A program made the translations under genes and the position numbers. Below the pieces are notes generated by a model that did not search any database, was not told the origin of the DNA, and worked only from the letters and a program-made list of their open reading frames with translations. A DNA stretch of 33,646 nucleotides from Candidatus Brockarchaeota archaeon (GTDB lineage Archaea > Thermoproteota > EX4484-205 > JAAOZP01): contig JAFNIX010000022.1 in the NCBI GenBank assembly GCA_017601225.1, forward strand, positions 1 to 33,646, written 5' to 3'. This document shows, piece by piece, positions 24,550 through 33,584 of this stretch. Every line of letters begins with the position of its first letter. Positions within the stretch are counted from its first letter, which is position 1.

Positions 24550-26178
24550 ATGAGCCTCCCGCAGCCTGAGCAGCCCCTAGAGTTCCCTTCGCCACCCTAC
24601 CCATTACTGGTTACGCATGCTTCTCTAGAAAGCTTGTTTAACGTGTCCTACTGGCTGTGGAGGCTTAATCCGCCCTCAATACTCCCGGTTATTCTGAGCA
24701 GCGCCGTCGACGTTTTGAAGCAATCGATAATCCTTGTCACCCTTATAGTAAGCCTAATGCAGCTTACGGCAACAGGGGTTCTCAGGGAGGTTGCGGAGTC
24801 GATTGGAACCGGAGATGTCTCCAGACTAGTTTCAACATTGTCTCCCGTAGTGCCGTCGATCATAATTGCTGTTGCAGTATCCATATTCGTTTTCCTAACA
24901 GCGTCAATTCTGGCTGGTGGCTTTCTGAACTCCGCCGAATACGGTTCCTATTTCCTTCTCCTGCAAAAAGGGAGCCTCTCGATAGCAGACATTTTCGAAG
25001 AGATGAGGCTCAGGTGGGTTAAGATGGCTTGGACCGTACTGATCGTCGAAACATTAAAGATTCTCCCAGTGCTAATAGTTTTGACTCCAATACTCGCAGA
25101 TGTTTTACTCCTGCTTTCCGCGAGCCCAGACCCTTCAACTATTGCGAGCAAGATATTTCTATGGATTGGCCTAGCAGTACTCGCATTAATCTTCACATTG
25201 GTCTTAACTGTTTTAACAGTCTACGCTTATCCCGCGGCTGCAGGCGGGGCTTATGGCTTTAGCGCTGTAAGGAGAAGCATAGTGACATGCTTAAGGCTCC
25301 CCGCGAACACGATAGCATACTGTATTCTAAGGGTCTTATCCGCCGTGCCTATTTCAATTGCCGCGTTTCTAGCAGGCCTGCTCGGCGTCCAGCTCTCGTC
25401 GATCGCAACCATGATTCTAAGCTTTCTCATAACACCGGTTTTCCACATTTTTAAGACGATGCTTTTTCTAAAGGGAGAACCTGAACCCTTTGTCACCCCA
25501 CTTCCAGTAGGCCCCCCTGTTTCAAAAGACGTTTTCCCGCATGTTTTAAACATGGGTTTTAAAAGTGTTAAGAAGGGTTTAAACGAGCTCGCCGGCTTCC
25601 TCTCTGAGCCCAAGAACATGGTTTTCCATTTTTCCTCAGCAATAGTCTTCTCCCTTGGGGTGATTCTTGGGAAACAGATATCCTCGTCGGGGATTAGGCA
25701 GATAGTCTACTCTCTAGGATACGTGCCGGGAGAGGTAAACCCCCTGTTTGAAGCAGCCTACGGCCTGCCGTTCCTAGCCCTCGACATATCCTTCCATAAC
25801 TGGCAGGTTTCGCTCGCAACAGCCCTATCCGGAATCATATTCATAGCTCCTGCGGTTGCAACCCTTGTTTTCAACGGGTTCATCCTGGGGGTGGTTGAAG
25901 ACATTGTTCAAAACATGGTGATGTTCTTGGCAGCCATACTTCCACACGGCATTATAGAGATCCCCGCCTTCCTGGTCGCCGGCTCGGCTGGGTTAAGCCT
26001 TGGAGTAGAGTTTCTAAAGGCTTTAATGAAAGGAAGCGTTAGCTCAGACCCTGGTTTTCACAGGGCCTTAAGAAGAACGATTTATATTGTCTTCGGCCTG
26101 GTTCCCTTCTTCATCGTAGCAGGCATCATAGAGACATTTGTCACGCCGTTCATAATGCAGCTATACGGCTGGCGCTGA
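24550..26178 (+). CDS. Polytopic membrane protein with SpoIIM-like (DUF95) C-terminal half
   Basis: The product is 542 residues with roughly eleven to twelve membrane segments. The first 300 residues are a six-helix membrane region of unknown type with long alanine- and valine-rich helices. The second half (about 340-540) matches the SpoIIM/DUF95 family: opening FLSEPKNMVFHFSSAIVFSLGVILG, a long outer loop, then FNGFILGVVEDIV and the signature ILPHGIIEIPAFLVAGSAGLSLG. In sporulating bacteria SpoIIM helps an envelope-remodelling complex; archaeal members are widespread and have no proven role. The start is well supported by a TATA box. The fusion of an unknown membrane domain with a SpoIIM half suggests a membrane-integrity or envelope task, which is inference. 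Confidence 0.8.
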   Translation: MSLPQPEQPLEFPSPPYPLLVTHASLESLFNVSYWLWRLNPPSILPVILSSAVDVLKQSIILVTLIVSLMQLTATGVLREVAESIGTGDVSRLVSTLSPVVPSIIIAVAVSIFVFLTASILAGGFLNSAEYGSYFLLLQKGSLSIADIFEEMRLRWVKMAWTVLIVETLKILPVLIVLTPILADVLLLLSASPDPSTIASKIFLWIGLAVLALIFTLVLTVLTVYAYPAAAGGAYGFSAVRRSIVTCLRLPANTIAYCILRVLSAVPISIAAFLAGLLGVQLSSIATMILSFLITPVFHIFKTMLFLKGEPEPFVTPLPVGPPVSKDVFPHVLNMGFKSVKKGLNELAGFLSEPKNMVFHFSSAIVFSLGVILGKQISSSGIRQIVYSLGYVPGEVNPLFEAAYGLPFLALDISFHNWQVSLATALSGIIFIAPAVATLVFNGFILGVVEDIVQNMVMFLAAILPHGIIEIPAFLVAGSAGLSLGVEFLKALMKGSVSSDPGFHRALRRTIYIVFGLVPFFIVAGIIETFVTPFIMQLYGWR

Positions 26179-26222
26179 ACAACTTTCAAGCGGGTTTCAG
26201 GCTCCCACTTGCTTAGCCTTGC

Positions 26223-26657
26223 TCAAATTATCAGTATCAGTGCTCCTAGGAAAACAAGCATCCCGGCCGCGACTGTTCTGAGAGACAGCTCCTCGCCAAG
26301 TATCAGGTATGAGAGCACTATTATGAAGAGTATGCTTGTCCTATCTATCGTAGCAACCTTCGAGGCGTCTGCAAGCTTCAGGGCGGCGAAGTAGAAAACC
26401 CAGGAGAGCGCTCCGCTCACGCCGCTCAGTATTATGAAAAGCATATCCCTCTGCGTTAACTGTGTTAACTGGGAGGTTCTTCCAAGAAGCATTATTATTC
26501 CAATCATGGTTGCAGCCATTATTACTGCCCTGACTCCAGCAGCCACGGTTGAGTCAATGGTCTTCAAGCCTATTTTTCCGAATATTGTGACTAATGCTGC
26601 GAAGAAGGCGGAGAGTAAGGCTAGGATGAGCCATACTCCAACACTATCCGTATTCAT
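26223..26657 (-). CDS. Half-size EamA (DMT superfamily) transporter
   Basis: The product is 144 residues with five hydrophobic segments, matching one EamA repeat. It opens with WLILALLSAFFAALVTIFGKIGLKTID, a typical EamA helix with its K-I-G-L end. The C-terminal helices carry FYFAALKLADASKVATIDRTSILF and LSYLILGEELSLRTVAAGMLVFLGALILI, the usual EamA signature. Full EamA transporters have two repeats (about 300 residues), so this one should work as a homodimer, as known for small members. Substrate is unknown; DMT proteins move amino acids, nucleotide sugars or drugs. A TATA-like box (26677-26684) supports the start. It stands between the convergent SpoIIM-like gene and the divergent ThuA gene. 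Confidence 0.87.
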   Translation of the reverse strand: MNTDSVGVWLILALLSAFFAALVTIFGKIGLKTIDSTVAAGVRAVIMAATMIGIIMLLGRTSQLTQLTQRDMLFIILSGVSGALSWVFYFAALKLADASKVATIDRTSILFIIVLSYLILGEELSLRTVAAGMLVFLGALILII

Positions 26658-26676
26658 GGAACCGTCTGTCTTAAGC

Positions 26677-26684
26677 CATATATT
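26677..26684 (-). promoter_or_regulatory. TATA box of the EamA gene
   Basis: AATATATG on the minus strand, centred about 24 bases upstream of the ATG at 26657. It lies in the divergent region shared with the ThuA promoter. Confidence 0.5.
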
Positions 26685-26722
26685 AGTTTAAAGTTCTTCC
26701 GGCTTAGCGTTAGATAGTAAGA

Positions 26723-26730
26723 CTTAAATT
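26723..26730 (+). promoter_or_regulatory. TATA-like box of the ThuA gene
   Basis: CTTAAATT, centred about 25 bases before the ATG at 26752, implying a leaderless message. Confidence 0.45.
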
Positions 26731-26751
26731 TTCAAACCGGCTTTCCCAGGT

Positions 26752-27423
26752 ATGGCGTCTAGGAGACTATTGGTGTTAACGCATTCAGCAGGCTTCAAAC
26801 ACGACTATATTCCTGTCGCCGTTAAAACCCTTAGGGAACTTGGGGATTCAAACGGGTTTAACGTTTTCTCAACGGATGATTGCTCAATCATCAAAGAAAG
26901 TTTCCTGAACGTTTTCTCAGCAATGCTATTCATAACAACAGGCGAGCTGCCCATGGATGAGGAGCAAAAGAAGGCGCTGATCGATTTCGTGAGAAACGGG
27001 AAGGGTTTTATAGGCGTCCATAATGCGACTGACACTTTCTACCAGTTTCCCGCCTACGGGGAGATGATTGGAGGCTATTTTAACGGCCACCCTTGGACTC
27101 AGGAGGTTGCTGTAAAAGTCGAGGACAGGGATCATCCTTCCACAAGACATCTCCCGGAGAGGTTTAACGTTAAGGAGGAAGTATATACTTTTAAGGATTG
27201 GAGCCGCAGTAAGACGCACGTGTTGATAAGCCTAGATAATTCTTCTGTAGACCTTAGCAAGGGAACCAGGGAAGATAACGATTATGCTTTAGCCTGGTGC
27301 CACGAGTATGGTGGGGGCAGGGTTTTCTACACTGCTTTCGGGCATTTCCAAGAAATATGGGGTGAGGAATGGTTTAGGAAACATCTTTTAGGCGGAATAC
27401 TTTGGGCTATGAGGCTCCTCTAG
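26752..27423 (+). CDS. ThuA-domain protein (trehalose utilization family)
   Basis: The product is 223 residues, the usual single-domain ThuA size. The fold is a class I glutamine amidotransferase-like Rossmann domain: opening LLVLTHSAGFKHDYIP, the strand AMLFITTGELPMDEEQKKAL, FIGVHNATDTFYQFPAYGEMIGGYFNGHPW, and the C-terminal GGGRVFYTAFGHFQEIW. In known cases ThuA works with an oxidoreductase in uptake or breakdown of trehalose-like sugars by a 3-keto route. The likely nucleophile cysteine of amidotransferases is absent, as is usual in this family. It is convergent with the GH94 gene, whose stop is three bases from its own. With GH94 and the broken Gfo/Idh/MocA gene it hints at disaccharide use. 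Confidence 0.87.
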   Translation: MASRRLLVLTHSAGFKHDYIPVAVKTLRELGDSNGFNVFSTDDCSIIKESFLNVFSAMLFITTGELPMDEEQKKALIDFVRNGKGFIGVHNATDTFYQFPAYGEMIGGYFNGHPWTQEVAVKVEDRDHPSTRHLPERFNVKEEVYTFKDWSRSKTHVLISLDNSSVDLSKGTREDNDYALAWCHEYGGGRVFYTAFGHFQEIWGEEWFRKHLLGGILWAMRLL

Positions 27424-27426
27424 TTT

Positions 27427-29874
27427 TCACGTGCCCATTACTACTGTAACTGTGTGTGTAGCTCCGTCGCTGAAAATCGGGATAATATTTCCATCCACAT
27501 GCTTACCGTCGACAATCATCTGCTTCACCCCTCGGCAAACATGCCCATCGTTCCTAACCTCTATAACGTATTTCGCTCCACGGTAGACGCGCGTAACCCT
27601 GAAGCCGGACCAATCCCTAGGGATACAGGGATCTACGATCAATCCATCGTAGCCCGGCCTTACACCAAGTATCCACTGGGTTATTGCAACAAGGTTCCAA
27701 GCTGCTGTACCGGTTAGCCAAGAGTTCTTAGCCTCACCAAAGGTCGGCGCATCTGGGCCGGCGATCATCTGAGCGTAGACATATGGTTCGCAACGGTGAA
27801 TATGGCTTATAGCCTCCCTGGCAGAGGGGCATATCCTCTTATAGTAGTCGAAAGCCCTGTCACCCCGTCCAACAATGGTTTCAGCAATCATTATCCACGG
27901 GTTCGTGTGGCAGAATATGCTGGCGTTCTCCTTGTAACCGGGAGGGTAGCTTGATATTTCTCCAAGGTTCACACGATAACGCGTGTAGGCCGGCTGATGC
28001 AGAACTATCCCGTGGGGTGTTGCAAGATGCTTCCAGACTGAGTCGAGCGCCTTAACCGCCCTTCCGTCACCCAGCCCTATGCCAGCCATCACGCAGATCC
28101 CCTGGGGCTCTATGTAGATACGGCCCTCGTCACATTCTTTGGATCCGACTTTGGCTCCGAAAGCATCGTACGCGCGTAGGAACCATTCCCCGTCCCAGCC
28201 GTGTTCGAGAACCTTCTCCGCCATCTCTCCGGCGAGCTTAAGATACTTGGCAGCGTCGTCTGAACGCCCGATGTGTGCCGCGATACTGGCCATCTCTCTG
28301 GCTGCCAGAGTGAAGAGCCCCCCGATGAAAACCGATTCTGCGGTCTTACCGTCAGTCCTGTCTGGAGCAGTCTGAAATGATTCCTCAGGGGTCGTAGACA
28401 GGCAGTTCAGGTTTAAACAGTCATTCCAGTCCGCGTGGCCTATCAGCGGAAGACCGTGAGGGCCAAGCCTGTTTAAAGTGTATTGAAGAGCCCGTGCTAA
28501 ATGCTCGTAGAGAGGCTGCTCAGTGCCAGGAGTATTCTCGTAGACAACCGGCTCGTCGAGAATAGAGAAGTCTCCAGTCTCCTTAATATACGCGGCCACG
28601 GAGAGAACCAGCCAGAGCGGGTCATCGTTGAAACCGCTGCCTATCTCCTTGTTCCCCCTTTTCGTAAGAGGCTGATACTGGTGGTATGCCCCGCCGTCGA
28701 GCAGCTGGGTTGCAGCTAGGTCAAGTATGCGTTCGCGCGGACGCTCCGGAACCATGTGGACAAAGCCAAGCAGATCCTGGTTTGAATCCCGAAAACCTAT
28801 TCCCCTTCCAATGCCTGACTCGTAGAGGGAGGCGCTGCGCGAAAGGTTGAAGGTCGCCATGCATTGATAGGGATTCCAAACGTTAACCATCCGGTTTACA
28901 TCCTCGTCGGCTGTTTCAACAAAGTATTTTGAGAGCAGCCCCTCCCAATAGTTTTTCAGCTCCTGGAAGGATTTGTCGAGTTCACCCGGGTTAAGATATT
29001 TTTCAAGGACACTTTTAACTCGAGCCTTATTGATGACTCCCGGTGCTGCAAACTTCTCATCCTCAGGATTCTCAGCATACCCCAGCAGGAACACTACTTC
29101 GCATGACTCGCCTGGGGCTAGTCTCAGCATAACATGGTGGGAACCTATTACTGCCCAGCCGTGAGCAATAGAGTTCCTTGATTTCCCCTCCTCGACAACA
29201 ATAGGGTTTTCAAGGCTGCGGTAAGCCCCTAGGAAGGCTTCGCGAGAAGTGTCGAAGCCAGCTAAAGGCTCTGAGCATGCGAAGAAAGCGAAATGGTTTC
29301 TCCGCTCACGGTAGCCAGTCTTATGGTAGATGACGCTGTCCTCCACCTCAACCTCCCCAATGCTGAGGTTCCGCTGGAAGTTCGTCATGTCGTCTAAAGC
29401 ATCCCAGAAGCAGAACTCCACGTATGAGAACATTTGAAGCTCAACAGGCTTGCTTCCAGTATTCCGGATTTCGACACGCCAAGCCTCCATCGCCTCTCCC
29501 AGCGGCACGAAGAAGGTTATCTTAGTCTCAACACCCTGATAGGCTGAACTTATGCGAGTATACCCGAGGCCATGGCGGCACTCATACCGGTTTAAAGATT
29601 TTTTAACGGGCTGCCATGTTGGAGACCAGTATTCCCCGGTTTCAACATTCCTGAGATAAATGTATTTTCCAGGCTGGTCTAGTGGAACAGAATTATACCG
29701 GTATCGGGTGATACGCCTGTAACGAGCATCCCTGTAGAAACTGTAGCCTCCGGCAGTGTTTGAAATCATTGCGAAATAATCCTCTTGGCCGAGATAGTTT
29801 ATCCAGGGCGTCGGCGTATCAGGCCTTGTAACAACGTATTCACGCGCCTCATCGTCAAAATAGCCGTACGACAT
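27427..29874 (-). CDS. GH94 disaccharide phosphorylase, cellobiose-phosphorylase-like
   Basis: The product is 815 residues, the standard GH94 length. It opens [29 protein letters not shown], as in cellobiose phosphorylases. The N-terminal beta-sandwich (about 1-290) and helical linker are followed by the (alpha/alpha)6 barrel with RDSNQDLLG (362-370) and the catalytic acid region HADWNDCLN (480-488, acid D485). GH94 enzymes split a beta-linked disaccharide with inorganic phosphate, giving an alpha-sugar-1-phosphate and a free sugar, so energy is saved. The wording of the catalytic motif favours cellobiose type over chitobiose type. There is no signal peptide, so the enzyme is cytosolic and needs an importer not seen here. 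A TATA box at 29895-29902 implies a leaderless transcript. Exact linkage specificity is unproved. Confidence 0.92.
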   Translation of the reverse strand: MSYGYFDDEAREYVVTRPDTPTPWINYLGQEDYFAMISNTAGGYSFYRDARYRRITRYRYNSVPLDQPGKYIYLRNVETGEYWSPTWQPVKKSLNRYECRHGLGYTRISSAYQGVETKITFFVPLGEAMEAWRVEIRNTGSKPVELQMFSYVEFCFWDALDDMTNFQRNLSIGEVEVEDSVIYHKTGYRERRNHFAFFACSEPLAGFDTSREAFLGAYRSLENPIVVEEGKSRNSIAHGWAVIGSHHVMLRLAPGESCEVVFLLGYAENPEDEKFAAPGVINKARVKSVLEKYLNPGELDKSFQELKNYWEGLLSKYFVETADEDVNRMVNVWNPYQCMATFNLSRSASLYESGIGRGIGFRDSNQDLLGFVHMVPERPRERILDLAATQLLDGGAYHQYQPLTKRGNKEIGSGFNDDPLWLVLSVAAYIKETGDFSILDEPVVYENTPGTEQPLYEHLARALQYTLNRLGPHGLPLIGHADWNDCLNLNCLSTTPEESFQTAPDRTDGKTAESVFIGGLFTLAAREMASIAAHIGRSDDAAKYLKLAGEMAEKVLEHGWDGEWFLRAYDAFGAKVGSKECDEGRIYIEPQGICVMAGIGLGDGRAVKALDSVWKHLATPHGIVLHQPAYTRYRVNLGEISSYPPGYKENASIFCHTNPWIMIAETIVGRGDRAFDYYKRICPSAREAISHIHRCEPYVYAQMIAGPDAPTFGEAKNSWLTGTAAWNLVAITQWILGVRPGYDGLIVDPCIPRDWSGFRVTRVYRGAKYVIEVRNDGHVCRGVKQMIVDGKHVDGNIIPIFSDGATHTVTVVMGT

Positions 29875-29892
29875 ATGCTTTCTAACGTTAAA

Positions 29893-30618
29893 TTATTTAT
29901 TAAGCTTTTCATTTTTCAACATTTCTTGAAGAATAGGTATCTCCCTAATCTTCTCAGGCTGAATTAGATCCCAATATATAATCCTAGGCTTCTCTCTTGT
30001 TCTCCTGACTCTTAGCTCCATAGATGGGGTTACAACGCAGTCCAAAGGTAAGTCGTAAGGCGCTACTTCGAAAAACTCTTTAACCAGCTGAGCATCGTGA
30101 ACCGTAGTAACTACTGGAGTGTCCTCTCCAACCTTGCCGAACTCTCTTGCAACAGCCCACTCTATTTCAGAATAGCCTCCGCCCTTGCCTACTCTCTCCC
30201 CCTGCTCGTTAACCGCCACGCTGCCGACAACCACTAGGTCCACATTCGGCAGTTCAGCAGGCTTAATCCTCCTGCCTAAGCTGAAGGCACCTTTAATCGT
30301 TGATGCGAAACCATAGTCCTTCCTGTCTATTCTTCCTGGGTCAAGAAGAAGGAAGCCCTCCCTAAGCCTTGGAGTAGGCATTATCACTATAATGTTATTC
30401 AGAAGCGCCAGTCTTCTAACAGGTGCCTGAGGAGAGTCAGGGTTAACCTTAACCACGCTGCTCCTTCTCCATTCATCGAGCTGGGTTAGTTTTAAGGCTG
30501 CTTTTTCAGCGCCTTTAAAGTTGGGGATTCTTCCGAAGGCGCCCGGGAAACGGGCCACGTGAAGTTCCTCCATCCTCCGCCATACTTCTTGACGTAGCTC
30601 TTGCTTCGTCTTAACCAT
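29893..30618 (-). CDS. 5-formyltetrahydrofolate cyclo-ligase family protein
   Basis: The product is 241 residues from the ATG at 30618. A TTG at 30645 would add nine, but the TATA-like box near 30649 places transcription start close to the ATG. Family features are the N-terminal helix KTKQELRQEVWRRMEE, the strand NIIVIMPTPRLREGFLLLDP, VDLVVVGSVAVNEQGERVGKGGGYSEIEWA (the ATP-binding glycine loop, usually GxGxGYYD) and VVTTVHDAQLV. The standard enzyme turns 5-formyl-THF into methenyl-THF with ATP. Archaeal proteins of this longer type (about 240 residues) resemble the MTHFSD branch, and in organisms using methanopterin their substrate is uncertain. In place of the YYD motif it has YSE, which may reduce or change activity. 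It stands upstream of GH94 with 18 bases between them. Confidence 0.82.
   Translation of the reverse strand: MVKTKQELRQEVWRRMEELHVARFPGAFGRIPNFKGAEKAALKLTQLDEWRRSSVVKVNPDSPQAPVRRLALLNNIIVIMPTPRLREGFLLLDPGRIDRKDYGFASTIKGAFSLGRRIKPAELPNVDLVVVGSVAVNEQGERVGKGGGYSEIEWAVAREFGKVGEDTPVVTTVHDAQLVKEFFEVAPYDLPLDCVVTPSMELRVRRTREKPRIIYWDLIQPEKIREIPILQEMLKNEKLNK
29895..29902 (-). promoter_or_regulatory. TATA box of the GH94 gene, inside the end of the cyclo-ligase gene
   Basis: TAATAAAT on the minus strand, centred about 25 bases upstream of the ATG at 29874. It overlaps the last codons of the upstream gene on the same strand. Confidence 0.5.
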
Positions 30619-30645
30619 ACGGATATAGAAATGCTTGGTAAACAA

Positions 30646-30653
30646 AAATATTT
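30646..30653 (-). promoter_or_regulatory. TATA-like box of the cyclo-ligase-family gene
   Basis: AT-only AAATATTT-type sequence centred about 31 bases before the ATG at 30618. It favours the shorter start. Confidence 0.4.
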
Positions 30654-30699
30654 TTTATTCGCGCTCTGTTTCACGAGAATCAGGTTATCCTACGGACTT

Positions 30700-31536
30700 T
30701 CATTTTTTCGCCAAATGCTCGAGTAGCATTTTTCTAGTCTTATACACTCCGGAAGTCGCGTCATCCTTTCCTTCAAACTCTATTGAAAGATAGCCCCGGT
30801 ATCCAGCTTCCCGGAGGATTTTAAAGACCTTAGAGTAATCTATGTCCAGCTCATACCATACGCCGCCGCCGTAGTAGGTTTTCACATGAACCAGAACTGT
30901 GTAAGGCGCTATTTTCCTCAGGCCGTTATACGTGTCCTCGATGAAGTTTCCAGTATCCATCAGAACCCTCAGCCATTTCGAGTTTACAGCTTCAACCACT
31001 TTTAAAACCCCATCCGGTGTAGCTGTCAGACCCCAATGGTTTTCCAGAGCCATTACCACTCCCAGGTTCTCAGCAACGGGCAGGCATTTTTCTATTGATT
31101 CCACCACCCAGTTAAACGCGTCCTCCTCAGTGTAGCCCGGGATTGGTGGTTCCTCCCCCTTGTTTGCCATCAGCTCGTCGAAACTCCTTATTGTCCCCCA
31201 CCGTCCGGAATTCAGCCTGATGGCTGGAGCACCGATTTTATATGCGGTTTCCAGGCAGTGCTTAGTGTGCTCTACTTCTTTTTCCCTCTGCTCTTCGCTT
31301 GGCTTCACGAAATTCTGATGGATAGCAAGACAGTAAATATCCAGACCTAGGCTTAAAGCTAGGTTTTTCAAATTATTCACATACTCGTTGTTTTCACTTT
31401 CCATCTGGACGTGGAGTATTTCAACCCCATCCAGCTCTAGTTCCCATGCTTTTTCCATGACGAACTCTATTGGAACTTTTTCAGGAAGGAAATGCCAGAA
31501 ACTGTAGGTGGAGGTGCCAATCCCGTATCTAGTCAT
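30700..31536 (-). CDS. Sugar phosphate isomerase/epimerase family TIM barrel (copy 1)
   Basis: The product is 278 residues of the AP-endonuclease-2 / xylose-isomerase-like TIM barrel. The barrel strands GIGTSTYSFW, LDGVEILHVQM, DIYCLAIH, APAIRLNSGRW, VVMALENHWG, LRVLMDTGN and VHVKTYYG lead to GYLSIEFEG. Metal ligands typical of this fold are the glutamate in LENHW, the aspartate in MDTGN, the histidine in VHVK and the last glutamate in IEFEG. Proteins of this family isomerise or epimerise sugars and sugar phosphates, dehydrate inosose, or eliminate from 3-keto-glycosides. The product is cytosolic. It is divergent from a second, different member at 31646. A TATA-like box (31559-31566) is centred about 26 bases upstream. 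Substrate is unknown. Confidence 0.87.
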   Translation of the reverse strand: MTRYGIGTSTYSFWHFLPEKVPIEFVMEKAWELELDGVEILHVQMESENNEYVNNLKNLALSLGLDIYCLAIHQNFVKPSEEQREKEVEHTKHCLETAYKIGAPAIRLNSGRWGTIRSFDELMANKGEEPPIPGYTEEDAFNWVVESIEKCLPVAENLGVVMALENHWGLTATPDGVLKVVEAVNSKWLRVLMDTGNFIEDTYNGLRKIAPYTVLVHVKTYYGGGVWYELDIDYSKVFKILREAGYRGYLSIEFEGKDDATSGVYKTRKMLLEHLAKK

Positions 31537-31558
31537 GTTTTTAAAAATGCGATGGAGA

Positions 31559-31566
31559 CTAAAAAA
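31559..31566 (-). promoter_or_regulatory. TATA-like box of TIM-barrel copy 1
   Basis: TTTTTTAG on the minus strand, centred about 26 bases before the ATG at 31536. Confidence 0.4.
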
Positions 31567-31608
31567 TTCATCGTCTTCGACTATTAACTGTTTTCTATCG
31601 AGACAAGC

Positions 31609-31616
31609 CTTATAAG
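31609..31616 (+). promoter_or_regulatory. TATA box of TIM-barrel copy 2
   Basis: CTTATAAG, a perfect palindrome, centred about 33 bases before the ATG at 31646. It predicts a leader of about seven bases. Confidence 0.45.
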
Positions 31617-31645
31617 CTCATTATGCTTCCTCCTTTCGATGGGAA

Positions 31646-32470
31646 ATGTTCATAGGGTTCTTAACCAGCGGGCAGCTGGGTGATTTAGGGAAGACTCTTG
31701 GATGGGCTGAGGCTAAAGGCTTCAAATCAATCTCCATAGGCACGGGTCCAGGAAGCAGCTTCTTCAACGTGAAGGAGGTTATTTCAAACCCTAGAATCGT
31801 TAAGGATGTTCTCAGCTCCTCGAAGACGATAATCTCTGCTGTAGGCTTCTACGGAAACCCGATAGATCCTGTTGAGGAGAATAGAAAGGTTGCTAAAGAA
31901 TTCTTCAAAGAGCTTATTGAAGCCGCCTACAAGATAGAGGTTCCTGTTGTAACCGGCTGGATAGGTCTTCACCCTGGGAGTGTCGAGGACAATATTAGGG
32001 AGATTGGGAGAACCTGGCCTGAAATAATAAACCTTGCAGAGGACCGGGGGATCAGGATAGCCATTGAAAACTGTCCGGGAAATATTGCCTACAGGCCCGA
32101 TATTTGGAGGAGAATATTTGAAGCAATCCCATCTAGGAACCTGGGCCTAGAGTTTGACCCTAGCCATCTGATCTGCCAGATGATAGACGCAGTCAAAGCT
32201 GCTGACGAGTTCGGAGACAGAATATACCATACCCACATGAAGGATGCTCAAATACTCTGGGAAAAGGTTGCGGAAAACGGTATACGGAGTGAGGGATGGT
32301 GTCCGCACAGGCTGCCGGGTTTCGGCGAGTTAGACTGGGCTGACTTCATAACTATTCTTAAAAAACACAAGTATGATTACGCTTTGAGTATTGAGCACGA
32401 GGACCCGTTCTACGAGTATAAGGAGGGCCTACTGGTGGCGAAAAAGTTCCTAGAACAGTTTATACCTTAA
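31646..32470 (+). CDS. Sugar phosphate isomerase/epimerase family TIM barrel (copy 2)
   Basis: The product is 274 residues. Strand and ligand motifs are FIGFLTSGQLGDL, GFKSISIGTGPGSSF, VVTGWIGLHPG, IRIAIENCPG (first metal glutamate), NLGLEFDPSHL (aspartate and histidine), IYHTHMKDA (histidine) and ALSIEHEDPFYEY (last glutamate). The EFDPSH-HTHMKD-EHED set is typical of sugar isomerases/epimerases close to IolE/IolH-like and 3-keto-sugar enzymes. Sequence similarity to copy 1 is low apart from the fold, so the two likely act on different steps or substrates. It is divergent from copy 1 and followed 31 bases later by the flavodoxin gene on the same strand. The pair of barrels near GH94 and ThuA suggests a sugar-use region. 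Confidence 0.87.
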   Translation: MFIGFLTSGQLGDLGKTLGWAEAKGFKSISIGTGPGSSFFNVKEVISNPRIVKDVLSSSKTIISAVGFYGNPIDPVEENRKVAKEFFKELIEAAYKIEVPVVTGWIGLHPGSVEDNIREIGRTWPEIINLAEDRGIRIAIENCPGNIAYRPDIWRRIFEAIPSRNLGLEFDPSHLICQMIDAVKAADEFGDRIYHTHMKDAQILWEKVAENGIRSEGWCPHRLPGFGELDWADFITILKKHKYDYALSIEHEDPFYEYKEGLLVAKKFLEQFIP

Positions 32471-32501
32471 CAGTTAAGCATAGAATATTGAAACGTGTGC
32501 A

Positions 32502-32969
32502 ATGAAAACCCTCATCATATACGTTTCCATACATCACGGTAATACTGAGAGGATTGCTAAGGCTATTGCAAGCGTGTTGGAAGCAGACCTAGCTAATCCA
32601 ACGAATGTCAGTGCCGACGATGTCTGCAATTATGATTTAATCGGATTCGGCTCCGGCATATACTTCGGAAAGCACCACTCAAGCCTTTTCAGCCTAGTCG
32701 ACAGGCTTCCAAGCCAAAAGGGTAAGCGAGCATTCATCTTCTCCACAAGCGGATTAAGTAAGATAATGCTTATACATGATTTCGACAAGCCTCTGCGAAA
32801 CATGCTTATTGCTAAAGGCTTCATCATCGTAGGCGAGTTTAACTGCAGGGGCTGGGACACCTACCCGCTGTGGGTCAGGCCGTTCGGCGGAATCAACAAG
32901 GGTAAACCAGGGGAAAGGGAGCTTGAGGAAGCCAAAAGGTTCGCGATAAGCCTGAAAAAAGGACTTTAA
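32502..32969 (+). CDS. Flavodoxin-family protein
   Basis: The product is 155 residues with the flavodoxin-like alpha/beta fold. The FMN phosphate loop is YVSIHHGNTERIAKAIA (8-24), in place of the usual S/TxTGNT. The 50s loop reads GFGSGIYFGKHHSSLFSLVDRL, and the later strand KRAFIFSTSGL gives the FMN ring contacts. The end (GEFNCRGWDTYP, then NKGKPGERELEEAKRFA) matches small archaeal and bacterial flavodoxins of the flavodoxin_5/menaquinone-oxidase-like group. It should carry electrons as a single-domain cytosolic protein. It may follow the TIM-barrel gene in one transcript (31-base gap). Its stop lies three bases from that of the convergent zinc-ribbon gene. Redox partner unknown; the broken flavin reductase 31 kb away is not an obvious partner. 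Confidence 0.88.
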   Translation: MKTLIIYVSIHHGNTERIAKAIASVLEADLANPTNVSADDVCNYDLIGFGSGIYFGKHHSSLFSLVDRLPSQKGKRAFIFSTSGLSKIMLIHDFDKPLRNMLIAKGFIIVGEFNCRGWDTYPLWVRPFGGINKGKPGERELEEAKRFAISLKKGL

Positions 32970-32972
32970 AGA

Positions 32973-33386
32973 CTACTGGTACTCCCTGCAGGTTGGGCAG
33001 TACCATCTCTGGTACTGCTGCACGTACATCAATGGGGTGCCGCACTTGGGGCATGTGGGTGCTGTGGTTTGCGTCGGGGTAACTGGGGTGGCGCCGGGTA
33101 GGGTTTTCCTAACCTCTTCAACTATGAGCTCGGTGAAAATCTTGAAGATGGAGGCCCAGGACCCGAGCATAATAATCAGGATGCCGATTACCATTAGAAT
33201 GGTGCCTGCTCCTAAGGCTGCCCAGTTGACGGTGAAGTACGGGGGTTCATCGCTGATATTGAAAACTTGTCCAAAGAGGCCTGTGAATATGCCGGAAACC
33301 ATGATTATTGTTCCAATCAGCCCCCAAACTATTATGAAGGCGAGTAGAACCAGTGCTGCTTTAAATGCTCTTCCCCAGGAAACCAT
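32973..33386 (-). CDS. Two-helix membrane protein with C-terminal zinc ribbon
   Basis: The product is 137 residues. Two membrane segments (about 9-33 and 54-78) are separated by a short outer loop. A helical stretch (SIFKIFTELIVEEVRKTL) and a proline/threonine-rich linker (about 95-108) lead to a zinc ribbon with two CxxC knuckles: CPKCGTPLMYVQQYQRWYCP, then the last C in PTCREYQ. Such membrane-anchored zinc ribbons are very common in archaea and have no agreed role; the ribbon faces the cytosol if the first helix is N-in. A TATA box (33411-33418) about 28 bases upstream supports the ATG. Nothing around it suggests function. Confidence 0.82.
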   Translation of the reverse strand: MVSWGRAFKAALVLLAFIIVWGLIGTIIMVSGIFTGLFGQVFNISDEPPYFTVNWAALGAGTILMVIGILIIMLGSWASIFKIFTELIVEEVRKTLPGATPVTPTQTTAPTCPKCGTPLMYVQQYQRWYCPTCREYQ

Positions 33387-33410
33387 TTTTCATCTTAATG
33401 GTTATATCAT

Positions 33411-33418
33411 TTTTAGAT
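33411..33418 (-). promoter_or_regulatory. TATA box of the membrane zinc-ribbon gene
   Basis: GATATAAC on the minus strand, centred about 28 bases before the ATG at 33386. Confidence 0.5.
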
Positions 33419-33584
33419 TTAAGTGTTAAAAAGCTTCAAAACGGTGCTTTCAAGGTATTCCTGTCCTTTTTCAAGCAGATACGGTTTAAGAGCTATGTTT
33501 AAAAGGAGGCATTAACAGGCTTAGGCTGGACTGCTTGTTTTCTCAACGGGAAACGAGCATCCGAAGTTAGAGGAGGTGAAGAAG

